In this document: positions 30,475 through 37,896 of the stretch, in pieces
Layout: each line of letters starts with the position of its first letter
Numbering within the stretch: position 1 is the stretch's first letter
From: Streptosporangium sp. NBC_01495
Lineage (GTDB): Bacteria; Actinomycetota; Actinomycetes; Streptosporangiales; Streptosporangiaceae
Assembly: GCF_036250735.1 (NCBI RefSeq)
Contig: NZ_CP109430.1
Coordinates: forward strand, 2,046,001 to 2,110,000
Length of the DNA: 64,000 nt
Direction of reading: 5' to 3'
Position numbers and translations under genes: made by a program
The notes under the pieces: model-generated
Seen by the model: the letters and a program-made list of their open reading frames with translations, nothing else
Told to the model about the DNA's origin: nothing
Databases searched by the model: none

Positions 30475-30507
30475 GGCGCCTCGGATTTTCCTGGCTCGTG
30501 AGGCGCC
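30475..30507. terminator. Possible bidirectional terminator
   Basis: The arms ggcgcctc (30475-30482) and gaggcgcc (30500-30507) lie between the convergent kinase and metallopeptidase-like genes. U-tracts are weak on both sides. Confidence 0.4.
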
Positions 30508-30527
30508 GCCGGGGGGATTCGCGGAGG

Positions 30528-31307
30528 CTAGGCGACCCTGGCCGGGGTGGCGGTCCAGGTGTTGCAGGAGGCCGGGTCGCCGGTGGCGTAGCCGAGCTTC
30601 GTCCAGGCGGCACGGTTGGCGCCCGTTCCGGCCGTCCGGGCCTGGCCCTTGACGTCACCGCTGTCCCGCAGGGTGCGCAGCAACTCGTTCCAGTCCTTGG
30701 CCCCCCGGCCGAAGGAGGACCAGACGCTCCGGGTGAACACGCCGCCCAGGCAGTCGGTCTGCAGACTGGAGCGGCGGATCTGCTCGTTCATCTCGTTTCT
30801 GTTCGCGTACGGGGCTTCGTCGAACGCCTTCTCGATGCCGGTGAGGCCCGCCAGATGCGCGCCGTACAGCAGTCCCGTCACGTGGAGCAGCCAGAGGTCG
30901 TCGGCACTGGTGAGCCAGTTCTGGCCGATCTGCACCACCATCGTGCGCGACTCGCGGCAGTAGTAAACCTGCGATTTCTCCTTGGGATCCACGTTGAGGC
31001 CGCAGTAGCCGGTGGGCACCTTGTTGACGAACTTGAGCCTCGGCTTGCCGAACGGCAGCCCCGCGGCCTTGAAATGCGCTCCCCACGCGGTGTTCAGGCA
31101 GTTGGTGAGGGCCGCCATATACCGCCTGGCCAGCGTCCGGTCATTGTTCTTGATCGGCGGCTCGGCGCACCTGGTCTGGGCGAGCTTGCCGGAGGTGTAG
31201 AAGGCGTTCTTCGTCAGAACCGGATCCTTGATCGGGTAGGCGTTCGCCGTACCCGTGAGAAACAGTCCGGCCGCCCCGGCCATAGCGATGATCATTCGAA
31301 TTCTCAT
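30528..31307 (-). CDS. Secreted protein of the neutral zinc metallopeptidase family, catalytic residues lost
   Basis: The 259-aa product has a Sec signal peptide (about residues 1-23, ending TANA). It resembles the actinobacterial neutral metallopeptidase family (PF04228 type): GYCGLN, YYCRESRTMVV, the 138-151 helix and RRSSLQTDCLGGVF all match in order. Where active members have a His-Glu-x-x-His zinc site, this one reads LLHVTGLLYGAH (His142, Val143). The usual Glu before LQADC is Ser. It is probably a non-enzymatic, exported descendant. Six cysteines could form disulfides. Confidence 0.75.
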   Translation of the reverse strand: MRIRMIIAMAGAAGLFLTGTANAYPIKDPVLTKNAFYTSGKLAQTRCAEPPIKNNDRTLARRYMAALTNCLNTAWGAHFKAAGLPFGKPRLKFVNKVPTGYCGLNVDPKEKSQVYYCRESRTMVVQIGQNWLTSADDLWLLHVTGLLYGAHLAGLTGIEKAFDEAPYANRNEMNEQIRRSSLQTDCLGGVFTRSVWSSFGRGAKDWNELLRTLRDSGDVKGQARTAGTGANRAAWTKLGYATGDPASCNTWTATPARVA

Positions 31308-31353
31308 GGGGCACGATGCTAGGGCAATATCGCCTTATGTCTGACCTATATGA

Positions 31354-31386
31354 AAAAGGGCCCGGGGGTGGTCGCCGGGCCCTTTT
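31354..31386 (-). terminator. Intrinsic terminator after the M48 peptidase gene
   Basis: The arms aaaagggcccgg and ccgggccctttt enclose a 9-nt loop. On the minus strand the right arm ends in cctttttcat, which gives a U-tract. It lies 15 nt after the peptidase stop and upstream of the metallopeptidase-like gene. Confidence 0.85.
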
Positions 31387-31400
31387 GGTGGAACTCTTTG

Positions 31401-32417
31401 TTAATTTCCATCGCGGCGGGAGAAGCGGTTGAAGATGCGCTCTCCGGCGTTGACGGCGCCTTCGGCCACGTCGCGCAGGACGCCGATGAACGGGTCCTGG
31501 GACTGTGACCAGGAGTCGCGGTAGGAGCGGGCGGCGGCCTTGATCTCCTCGGAGACCTTCGCGTTGGCGTCGTCGGTGCGGCGGGGGTATTCGCCGGCGA
31601 GGATCGTCTCGTACTCGCCGCCGCGACGCCACTTGTCGAGCTCGGCGACGCGCGAGACGGCGAACGGGTGGGTGGTGCCCAGCAGGTTGAGGACCTTGAG
31701 CAGGCCGTCACGGACGTCGCCCGCCGTGTCGTACTCCCGGGCCTGGTCGAGGAAGGCCTCGATGTTCATCTCGTGCAGGCGCGAGCCGCCGGCGAGCTTC
31801 ATCAGGGCGCGCAGTGCCGCGTCGGAGTCCTGGCCGCAGAGCAGGCCGCCACGGTCGGCGGAGAGCTCGGACTTGCGGTGCCACTCCTCCAGGCCGGCCA
31901 CGATCGCGCGCAGGCCGATGTAGCCGAGCGGGATCCAGGCCACGCGCGTGGCCAGGCGGGTCAGGATGTCGAGCATGGTGCGGTAGACCGCGTGGCCCGA
32001 CAGGATGTGGGCGGTCTCGTGGCCGATGACGAAGCGCTGCTCCTCCTCGTCCATCAGGTCGAGGAGGCCGGTCGTGACGACGATGAACGGGTCGTCGAAG
32101 CCGATCGCCTTCGCCTGCACCAGCGGGCTCTGCTGCACGTAGACCTCGGGAATGCGATGGAGGTCGAGCGTGTAGGCCGCGTCGCGGCCCATGTCGTGCA
32201 GCGCTCGGAACTGGGTGTCGCCGGTGCGCACGGCCGAGGCGAGGTAGATCAGGCGCAGGCGGCGCTCGCTGACCAGGCCGGACATCTGCTTGAGCACCGT
32301 GTCGAACCCACTGAGCGACCGGAGGGCGACCAGCGCGGACCGATCGGCGGGGTGTTCGTAGGCGCGTGAGCTGATGCCGGGAAGCTGCACGCGGTTGCGA
32401 TCCGGGGTGGTGGTCAT
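31401..32417 (-). CDS. M48-family zinc metallopeptidase
   Basis: The product is about 338 aa. The zinc site is visible as [12 protein letters not shown] (HExxH), with a downstream [10 protein letters not shown] that supplies the third ligand. N-terminal [18 protein letters not shown] is a recurrent opening of this actinobacterial group. A hydrophobic stretch after the HExxH helix ([16 protein letters not shown]) may contact the membrane. Two candidate starts lie 9 nt apart (32426 and 32417), neither with a clear ribosome site; I used the inner one. It probably functions in protein quality control, by family analogy. Confidence 0.88.
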   Translation of the reverse strand: MTTTPDRNRVQLPGISSRAYEHPADRSALVALRSLSGFDTVLKQMSGLVSERRLRLIYLASAVRTGDTQFRALHDMGRDAAYTLDLHRIPEVYVQQSPLVQAKAIGFDDPFIVVTTGLLDLMDEEEQRFVIGHETAHILSGHAVYRTMLDILTRLATRVAWIPLGYIGLRAIVAGLEEWHRKSELSADRGGLLCGQDSDAALRALMKLAGGSRLHEMNIEAFLDQAREYDTAGDVRDGLLKVLNLLGTTHPFAVSRVAELDKWRRGGEYETILAGEYPRRTDDANAKVSEEIKAAARSYRDSWSQSQDPFIGVLRDVAEGAVNAGERIFNRFSRRDGN

Positions 32418-32500
32418 GTCCGGCATGCTACGTCGGGTCCGCCTGCCACGCGCGGGGGGTGGTTAAAAGCTGTGCACGGCTTGCACGTATGGTCCGTTTC

Positions 32501-33121
32501 ATGATGAACGCGCCTACCGGCAAGGGGAAGCGACGTCTGGGCGTCATGGGCGGGACCTTTGACCCGATCCACCACGGCCACCTGGTCGCGGCCAGTGAGG
32601 TCGCCCACCATTTCGATCTCGACGAGGTGGTCTTCGTGCCGACGGGACAGCCGTGGCAGAAGGCCGACAAGGCCGTCTCGGCCGCCGAGGACCGCTATCT
32701 CATGACGGTCATCGCCACGGCCTCCAACCCCCGGTTCTCGGTGAGCCGCGTCGACATCGACCGTCCGGGGCCCACCTTCACCATCGACACGCTCCGGGAG
32801 ATCTCCGCCGCCTGGGGGCCCGACGTGGATCTCTACTTCATCACCGGCGCCGACGCCCTCGCCCAGATCCTGAGCTGGCGCGACGTCGACGAGCTGTTCA
32901 CCATCGCGCACTTCGTGGGGGCCACCAGGCCCGGCCACGTGCTGCACGACCCGGGCCTGCCGGAGGGCAAGGTGAGCCTGGTGGAGATCCCCGCGCTGGC
33001 CATCTCGTCGTCGGAGTGCCGTCAGCGGGTGGCCTCGGGGGAGCCCATCTGGTATCTCGTCCCCGACGGCATCGTCCAGTACATCAACAAGCGTGACCTC
33101 TACGGTGGCGCTCCCTCCTGA
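32501..33121 (+). CDS. nadD: Nicotinate-nucleotide adenylyltransferase
   Basis: The 206-aa enzyme makes deamido-NAD from nicotinate mononucleotide and ATP. The nucleotidyltransferase motif [12 protein letters not shown] and the C-terminal [11 protein letters not shown] are clear. Several ATGs are possible (32489, 32501, 32504). I chose 32501 because a -10-like tatggt (32488-32493) ends 7 nt upstream and no Shine-Dalgarno exists, so a leaderless message is plausible. The gene heads the nadD-rsfS-phosphatase group. Confidence 0.93.
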   Translation: MMNAPTGKGKRRLGVMGGTFDPIHHGHLVAASEVAHHFDLDEVVFVPTGQPWQKADKAVSAAEDRYLMTVIATASNPRFSVSRVDIDRPGPTFTIDTLREISAAWGPDVDLYFITGADALAQILSWRDVDELFTIAHFVGATRPGHVLHDPGLPEGKVSLVEIPALAISSSECRQRVASGEPIWYLVPDGIVQYINKRDLYGGAPS

Positions 33122-33479
33122 TCTTCCGGCCTCCGGCGGGCGGGGTCTGATCGGATAAATCGTGATGATCTGCGGGAACGCCGTGACTTAGAACGTGTTC
33201 CGATGAAATTCGCTATGATTAGAGAAGTTTGCGTGGGACGAGTATCCGCAGCTCACCCGGCATGATCGCCGAACGGCACGGGCGGTGCCCGTCCCGCCCG
33301 AGATCGACAAGCGCGGCCCCGACCGCGGAAGACGCCCCTGATCAGGCCGCCAATTCGTTTGCGGCGCGGAATCGGGTGGCACACGATAGGCGTTGTTCAA
33401 CAGGTGGCTCTTCAACGAGCGCCGAATCGGGCACCCTGATAGGTGACAGCGCCGACTAGCAGGAGGACTGACCCACACC
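33122..33479. other. 358-nt intergenic region between nadD and rsfS
   Basis: No gene is convincingly coded here. A less GC-rich stretch at 33186-33230 has a good -10-like tatgat (33214-33219) on the plus strand, so an rsfS promoter with a leader of about 250 nt is possible. An open frame starting at the ATG at 33262 and ending at 33459 lacks a ribosome site and is Arg/Ser-rich. AGGAGG at 33461-33466 belongs to rsfS. Confidence 0.5.
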
Positions 33480-33887
33480 GTGACAGCAACCGACAGATCC
33501 GTCCAGCTCGTCAGGCTCGCCGCTGAGGCGGCGGCGGACAAACTGGCCGATGACATTCTTGCCTACGACGTGAGCGACCAGCTCGTCATCACCGACGCGT
33601 TCGTGCTCTGCTCCGCCACCAACGACCGCCAGGTCCGCGCCATCGTCGACGAGATCGAGGACCGGCTGCGGATCGCGGCCGACGCCAAGCCCGTCCGCCG
33701 CGAGGGCGAGCGCGAGGGCCGCTGGGTCCTGCTGGACTACATCGACATCGTCGTGCACGTCCAGCACGAGGAGGACCGCACCTTCTACGCCCTGGAGCGC
33801 CTGTGGAAGGACTGCCCCTCCATCTCGCTGCCGGACAGCGTGACCCAGGTCGCCGCCCAGCGCGCCCGCGGGGCGGTAGCTGAGTGA
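33480..33887 (+). CDS. rsfS: Ribosome silencing factor RsfS
   Basis: The 135-aa RsfS/Iojap protein binds L14 and blocks subunit joining in poor nutrient conditions. The family core is present: DILAYDVSDQLVITDAFVL, then EGEREGRWVLLDYIDIVVHV and FYALERLWKD. The GTG start has AGCAGGAGG upstream. It overlaps the next gene by GTGA (33884-33887), as is usual in the actinobacterial nadD-rsfS-phosphatase cluster. Confidence 0.96.
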   Translation: MTATDRSVQLVRLAAEAAADKLADDILAYDVSDQLVITDAFVLCSATNDRQVRAIVDEIEDRLRIAADAKPVRREGEREGRWVLLDYIDIVVHVQHEEDRTFYALERLWKDCPSISLPDSVTQVAAQRARGAVAE

Positions 33888-34516
33888 GTCGTCGCGTCGT
33901 CTGCCTCAGGCATGGCCAGACGCTGTGGAACGTCGAGCACCGCTTTCAGGGTCACAGCGACATCCCCCTTGACGAGACCGGGGTCGCGCAGGCCGCCCGC
34001 GCGGCCTCGCTGCTCGCCGCGCTCCGCCCCAGCATGATCGTTTCCTCCGATCTCCAGCGGGCCTTCGACACCGCCTCGGCGCTGGGCCGCCTCACCGGTC
34101 TGGACGTCACCGTCGACAAGGACCTGCGCGAGCGGGGCGGAGGCCAGTGGGAGGGGCTCACCCGGGAGGAGATCTCCCAGGGGTGGCCCCGGGAGTTCAC
34201 CAACTGGGAGGCGCCGGGCGGTGAGGCGGTCGGAGACGTCGCAGACCGGGTCTCCTCGGCCGTGCGCCGCTGGGCGGCGGAGATCGACTCCGACGGCCTG
34301 CTGGTCGTCGCCTCCCACGGGGCGGCGATCCGGCTCGGCATCGCCAAGCTCATGAACCTGCCGCAGGAGCTCTGGCCCGCCCTGGGCGGTCTCGGAAACT
34401 GCTCGTGGTCGGTGCTGGAGGAGGCCCGCAAGGGCTGGCGCCTGCTGGAGCACAACGCCGGGACCCTCCCCGAGCCGGTCAGCAGCGACGACAGCCCCGA
34501 GGCCACCCAGGAGTGA
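33884..34516 (+). CDS. Histidine phosphatase (phosphoglycerate mutase-like) family protein
   Basis: The 210-aa protein has the phosphohistidine motif LRHGQTLWN, the catalytic Glu region DLRERGGGQWEG and the second His in VVASHGAAIRLG. It belongs to the histidine phosphatase superfamily. Members in this location are often called GpmB-like, but the true substrate is not known, and a phosphatase role is likelier than a mutase. The GTG start overlaps the rsfS stop, which implies co-translation. Confidence 0.9.
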   Translation: MSRRVVCLRHGQTLWNVEHRFQGHSDIPLDETGVAQAARAASLLAALRPSMIVSSDLQRAFDTASALGRLTGLDVTVDKDLRERGGGQWEGLTREEISQGWPREFTNWEAPGGEAVGDVADRVSSAVRRWAAEIDSDGLLVVASHGAAIRLGIAKLMNLPQELWPALGGLGNCSWSVLEEARKGWRLLEHNAGTLPEPVSSDDSPEATQE

Positions 34517-34642
34517 CCTTCGAGCGGCGCGGCTTGCGCCCCGGTGGCGGGCGCGGGCCGTGTGGTCGTCGATTAGGTGAACACACCGGTGTCCTTATAT
34601 GCTTCCCGAGCGCCGCGACGAGAGCACTCGAAGCGGTGACCA

Positions 34643-34715
34643 GGGGCTATGGCGCAGCTGGTAGCGCGCCTCCATGGCATGGAGGAGGTCTGGGGTTCGA
34701 ATCCCCATAGCTCCA
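34643..34715 (+). tRNA. tRNA-Ala (anticodon GGC), copy 1
   Basis: A 73-nt cloverleaf folds with acceptor ggggcta/tagctcc, which contains the alanine identity pair G3-U70. The anticodon stem is cctcc/ggagg with loop atGGCat, and the T loop is ttcgaat. Discriminator A73 is present; CCA is not encoded. The sequence is identical to the copy at 49350-49422. Confidence 0.96.
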
Positions 34716-34750
34716 CGTCGGGTCGTTCTCGAAACGGCCTGAAGGTGGTT

Positions 34751-34798
34751 GACGAGATCCCGCCCGATCGAGGTGATCGGGCGGGATCTCGTCGTTTT
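34751..34798 (+). terminator. Strong intrinsic terminator after tRNA-Ala
   Basis: A perfect 18-bp stem, gacgagatcccgcccgat with atcgggcgggatctcgtc, has a 7-nt loop and is followed by gtttt. It is the textbook form and would end the nadD-to-tRNA transcription unit. The 174 nt that follow (34799-34972) contain repeated tggtccccc/tggtcaccc blocks and no recognisable gene. Confidence 0.92.
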
Positions 34799-34972
34799 CC
34801 AGGCCGGCGTGGCCGCCGACGGGCCCGTCCGAGCGTGCGCGGCGGTGTGTGGTCCCCCTGTGGTCCCCCGTGGTCACCTGGGCCCATCACGACCCGTGCC
34901 CTCGCGGCTGACGGTGTGCTGTCCTGAGTGGTCCCGGCCTCTCATCCGTGTTCCCGCGCGTCCTTGTCTGTC

Positions 34973-35584
34973 TTATCTGTAAGTGTTGATCAGCCGGGCG
35001 AGGTGCCGGCCCGCGATCTCCAGTGGCTTGTCGCTCCTCGAGACCTGCGCGGCGAGCTCGGCGCCCTCAAGGGTGTTGATCACGGTGTGGGCGAGGTCGA
35101 GGACGTCGTTCTCGGCGATGCCCGTGTGACGCAGATGCTCGGTGACCAGGCCCCGCCAGTGCTCGAAGGACCTGGTGACGGCCTGCTGGATCTCCGGGAC
35201 ACGTCCGGCCGTTTCCAGGGCGGTGGCCGTGATCGGGCAACCGTCGAGCCAGTCGGAGTCGCGCAGGTGCGTGGCGAGTATCCGGGTGCACGCGATCATC
35301 GCGTCGGCCGGATCGTCCTCGCCGGCCAGCGCCTCGCGCAGGATGCCGGCGAACTCCTGGTCGGCGTGGCGGACCGCCTCGACGGCCAGTTCCTGCTTCC
35401 CGCTGGGAAAGAAGTGGTAGACGGAGCTGAGCGCGACGCCGGCCTCTCGGGAGATCTGCTTGATCGCGGTCCCTTCGTAGCCTTGCCGCTGCATCAGCCG
35501 TGAGGTCGTCCGGACGATGCGCTCGCGGGTGCCGAGGGAGCTGTCCGGCCGGACGGCCTGAGCCTGCGGTGTCTTGTCGTTCAT
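34973..35584 (-). CDS. TetR/AcrR-family transcriptional repressor
   Basis: The 203-aa protein has an N-terminal HTH (TRERIVRTTSRLMQRQGYEGTAIKQI...GVALSSVYHFF). The ligand-binding domain carries the DGCPITATALET pattern seen in LmrA/YxaF-like regulators. It is divergent from an alpha/beta hydrolase gene. The 88-bp interval has two copies of a TGGAACGTTCG operator, so it very probably represses both itself and the hydrolase. The inducer is probably a substrate of that hydrolase. Confidence 0.9.
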   Translation of the reverse strand: MNDKTPQAQAVRPDSSLGTRERIVRTTSRLMQRQGYEGTAIKQISREAGVALSSVYHFFPSGKQELAVEAVRHADQEFAGILREALAGEDDPADAMIACTRILATHLRDSDWLDGCPITATALETAGRVPEIQQAVTRSFEHWRGLVTEHLRHTGIAENDVLDLAHTVINTLEGAELAAQVSRSDKPLEIAGRHLARLINTYR

Positions 35585-35601
35585 CTCACCACAGTACCTG
35601 G

Positions 35602-35652
35602 TTGGAACGTTCGCTCCAGACGTGCTACGTTCTGGGTGGAACGTTCGTTACA
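35602..35652 (+). promoter_or_regulatory. Promoter with paired TetR operators
   Basis: Two 16-bp partly palindromic sites, tggaacgttcgctcca (35603-35618) and tggaacgttcgttaca (35637-35652), are spaced 34 bp centre to centre, about three helical turns. Between and over them lie a -35-like ttggaa (35602-35607) and a -10-like tacgtt (35626-35631), 18 bp apart. Bound repressor would cover both promoter elements. Confidence 0.75.
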
Positions 35653-35672
35653 GAGGCAAGGAACCAAGAGAC

Positions 35673-36545
35673 ATGCGAGAAAAGCGCGTTACCGCCAACG
35701 GGATCGATTTCGCCTACCTGGAGGAGGGCGAGGGGCCGCTGGCGCTGCTGCTGCACGGTTTTCCCGAGGCCCCGAGCATGTACCGGCACCTGATGCCCGT
35801 TCTCGCCGAGGCGGGCTACCGGGCTGTCGCCCCCGCCATGCGCGGCTTCGCCCCGACCCAGGTCCCGCCGGACGGCAGCATGCGCATCGCCGACCTGATC
35901 GCCGATGCCAACAGCCTGCACCAGGAACTGGGCGGCGACACGGACGCGGTCATCATCGGGCACGACTGGGGCGGCTTCGCCACATGGGGCGCCGCGGCCC
36001 ACGCGCCTGAACGCTGGTCAAAGGTCGTGGTGGCCGACGTCCCGCCGGTCCGGTTCTACGACCGCAAGGCCACGGACCCCGTTCAGATCCACAAGAACAG
36101 CCACTTCTACTTCTTCCAGATGGCCATAGCCGACCAGATCGTGCCCGTGAACGACTTCGCCTACATCGACTGGCTCTGGGAGCACTGGAGCGGGTCCGTC
36201 CCGGGCTTCGACTCCGCCGAGGACCGGAAGGCCGGGAAGGACAGCCTGCGGGCACCGGCCAACCTGCGTTCGGGTCTCGGGCTCTACCGCGACAACTTCA
36301 ACTCGGTGACGTTCGGAACCGACAAGTGGGAGATGGGAGCCGTACTGGCCGAGCTTCCCTCGCAGCCGACGTTCTACCTGCACGGCAGTGAGGACCCCGT
36401 GGTCGACGCGGCGACACTCGCCGACATCGTCGACGCGCTGCCCCAGGGGTCGGACGGCGTCCTCCTGGAAGGAGTGGGCCACTTCCCGTTCCTGGAGAAG
36501 CCCGACGAGGTGAACCAGCGGATCCTCAAGTTCCTGACGGCCTGA
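35673..36545 (+). CDS. Epoxide hydrolase-like alpha/beta hydrolase
   Basis: The 290-aa product has the oxyanion-hole motif LLHGFPE (about 27-32), the nucleophile elbow GHDWGG (Asp98) and the catalytic His in GVGHFPFLEKP (His270). HGSEDP carries the probable acid residue. The Asp nucleophile and the absence of a Gly-x-Ser-x-Gly elbow point to epoxide hydrolase or haloalkane dehalogenase chemistry rather than an esterase. ATG 35673 was selected because it lies downstream of the promoter/operators, with AAGGAACC upstream. Confidence 0.88.
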   Translation: MREKRVTANGIDFAYLEEGEGPLALLLHGFPEAPSMYRHLMPVLAEAGYRAVAPAMRGFAPTQVPPDGSMRIADLIADANSLHQELGGDTDAVIIGHDWGGFATWGAAAHAPERWSKVVVADVPPVRFYDRKATDPVQIHKNSHFYFFQMAIADQIVPVNDFAYIDWLWEHWSGSVPGFDSAEDRKAGKDSLRAPANLRSGLGLYRDNFNSVTFGTDKWEMGAVLAELPSQPTFYLHGSEDPVVDAATLADIVDALPQGSDGVLLEGVGHFPFLEKPDEVNQRILKFLTA

Positions 36546-36661
36546 GCACACGGTCCCGCGTGAGCCCCTCGCCGGGAGAGGGGCTCACCGCCGGCCGGCG
36601 CGTCCGCGCGCCGGTTCCCGGCCCGCCGGCGCTCGGGACGATCTCGTGGCGCGCGCCGGCG

Positions 36662-37648
36662 TCAGCCGGTCCCGGGCTCGCCGTAGATCCCGGCCACCGC
36701 CCGCGCGGTCTCCGCGACGAGGTCGCGCAGTTCCGGCGGGGCGACGACCTCCAGGTCCGCGCCGAAGCGCAGGAATTCCGCCAGCGCGTGCCGAGGGGAC
36801 TCGACGGGGACGGTGACCCGCGTCCAGCCCTCGTGGTCCGGGGGCTCCGCGGTGGCCCGCGCGGCGCGCAGGACGACCGGGCGGACCATGTCCGGCAGCC
36901 GTTCCATGCCGAGCGGAGAGAGCCGGATGACGGCCTCGCCCCGCCGGAGCCGCGCCTCGAACTCCTCCAGGGCGCCGTTCCAGTGGGCGGCGAGATCGAA
37001 ACCGGCGGGCCGCTCGAACGGCTCCTGGAGCGCGTGCAGTTCCAGGATCTGCGAGACCCGGTAGGTGCGCACGTGCTCGCCGCCGCGCGCGACGAGGTAC
37101 CAGAGGCCCGCCTTGAGGACCAGCCCGTACGGCTCCAGCGTGCGGACCACGTCCTGGGGGGCCTTCCAGCGGTGGTAGCGGATCTCCAGGCGGCGCTCGT
37201 TCCAGACGGCGTCGGCCACCGCGGCCAGGTGCGGGGTCTCGTCGGCGCCGTGGTACCAGTTGGGCGCGTCGAGGTGGAAGCGCTCGCGGATCCGCCCGGC
37301 CCTGTCCCTGAGCTCGACCGGGAGCGCCGCCATCAGCTTGAGCCCCGCGGCCGTCACCACCGAGCCGAGGCCGAGTTCGGCGGCGGGACCCGGCATCCCC
37401 GCCAGGAACAGCGACTCCGCCTCGCCCGTGGTCAGCCCGGTGAGCCGGGTTCGGTAACCGTCGAGCAGCCGGTAGCCGCCGGAGGGCCCCGCGTCGCCGT
37501 ACAGCGGCACGCCCGCGGAGTGGAGCGAGTCCACGTCGCGGTAGATGGTCCGGACCGAGACCTCGAGTTCGGTGGCCAGTTCCCGGGCGGTCATCCGGCC
37601 GCGGGTCTGCAGGAGCATCAGCAGGGAGATGAGACGGCTCGCGCGCAT
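36662..37648 (-). CDS. WYL-domain transcriptional regulator
   Basis: The 328-aa protein has an N-terminal winged HTH (MRASRLISLLMLLQTRGRMTA...ELEVSVRTIYRDVDSL) and a WYL domain around WYLVARGGEHVRTYRVSQI with a WCX-like C-terminal region. WYL regulators respond to nucleic acid or small-molecule ligands. The start at 37648 gives the typical N-terminus; a longer frame to 37795 is Pro/Gly-rich and unlikely to be coding. The target is unknown. Confidence 0.88.
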   Translation of the reverse strand: MRASRLISLLMLLQTRGRMTARELATELEVSVRTIYRDVDSLHSAGVPLYGDAGPSGGYRLLDGYRTRLTGLTTGEAESLFLAGMPGPAAELGLGSVVTAAGLKLMAALPVELRDRAGRIRERFHLDAPNWYHGADETPHLAAVADAVWNERRLEIRYHRWKAPQDVVRTLEPYGLVLKAGLWYLVARGGEHVRTYRVSQILELHALQEPFERPAGFDLAAHWNGALEEFEARLRRGEAVIRLSPLGMERLPDMVRPVVLRAARATAEPPDHEGWTRVTVPVESPRHALAEFLRFGADLEVVAPPELRDLVAETARAVAGIYGEPGTG

Positions 37649-37849
37649 GTCAGGAATTATCCGGCGAGATCGCAGAAGTGGGTTCCCGGCCCACCCTGCC
37701 GCGCCGGCCGCGCCTCCTCCGTCTGGATGCGAGGCCGGCACGGTAGGGCGGACCGGGAACCACGAACGCGGGGTGACGCCCGCGTTCCCCTTCATGATCG
37801 AGCAGCAGGAACGAGGAAACGGTGCGTTTTAGCCTTACTTAAGGTGGCT

Positions 37850-37864
37850 TTAGGTGTGACCTAA
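37850..37864. promoter_or_regulatory. Dyad ttaggt-gtg-acctaa (iron-box-like half sites)
   Basis: A perfect 6-3-6 inverted repeat lies in the AT-richer region 37825-37866, upstream of the WYL gene. The half site TTAGGT matches the outer half of DtxR/IdeR-type iron boxes, but the spacing is shorter than the 19-bp consensus. Regulator identity is therefore open. Confidence 0.4.
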
Positions 37865-37868
37865 TCAA

Positions 37869-37892
37869 CGCACGGGGAAGCCCTTCCGTGCG
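37869..37892 (-). terminator. Hairpin after the histidine kinase gene
   Basis: The arms cgcacgg and ccgtgcg close a stem with inner ggaag/cttcc-like pairing, directly after the minus-strand kinase stop. On the minus strand ttgatt follows. Confidence 0.6.
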
Positions 37893-37896
37893 TCCC

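Noticed and set aside
33262-33459. Open frame from an ATG between nadD and rsfS
   Set aside because: It lacks a ribosome site, is Arg/Ser/Ala-rich and shows no family; it was kept only as a note on the intergenic region.
34573-34927. Frames across the first tRNA-Ala, such as the minus-strand one reading WSYGDSNPRPPPCHGG
   Set aside because: This is the known translation artefact of a tRNA-Ala gene; the same peptide recurs at the second tRNA (49335-49684).
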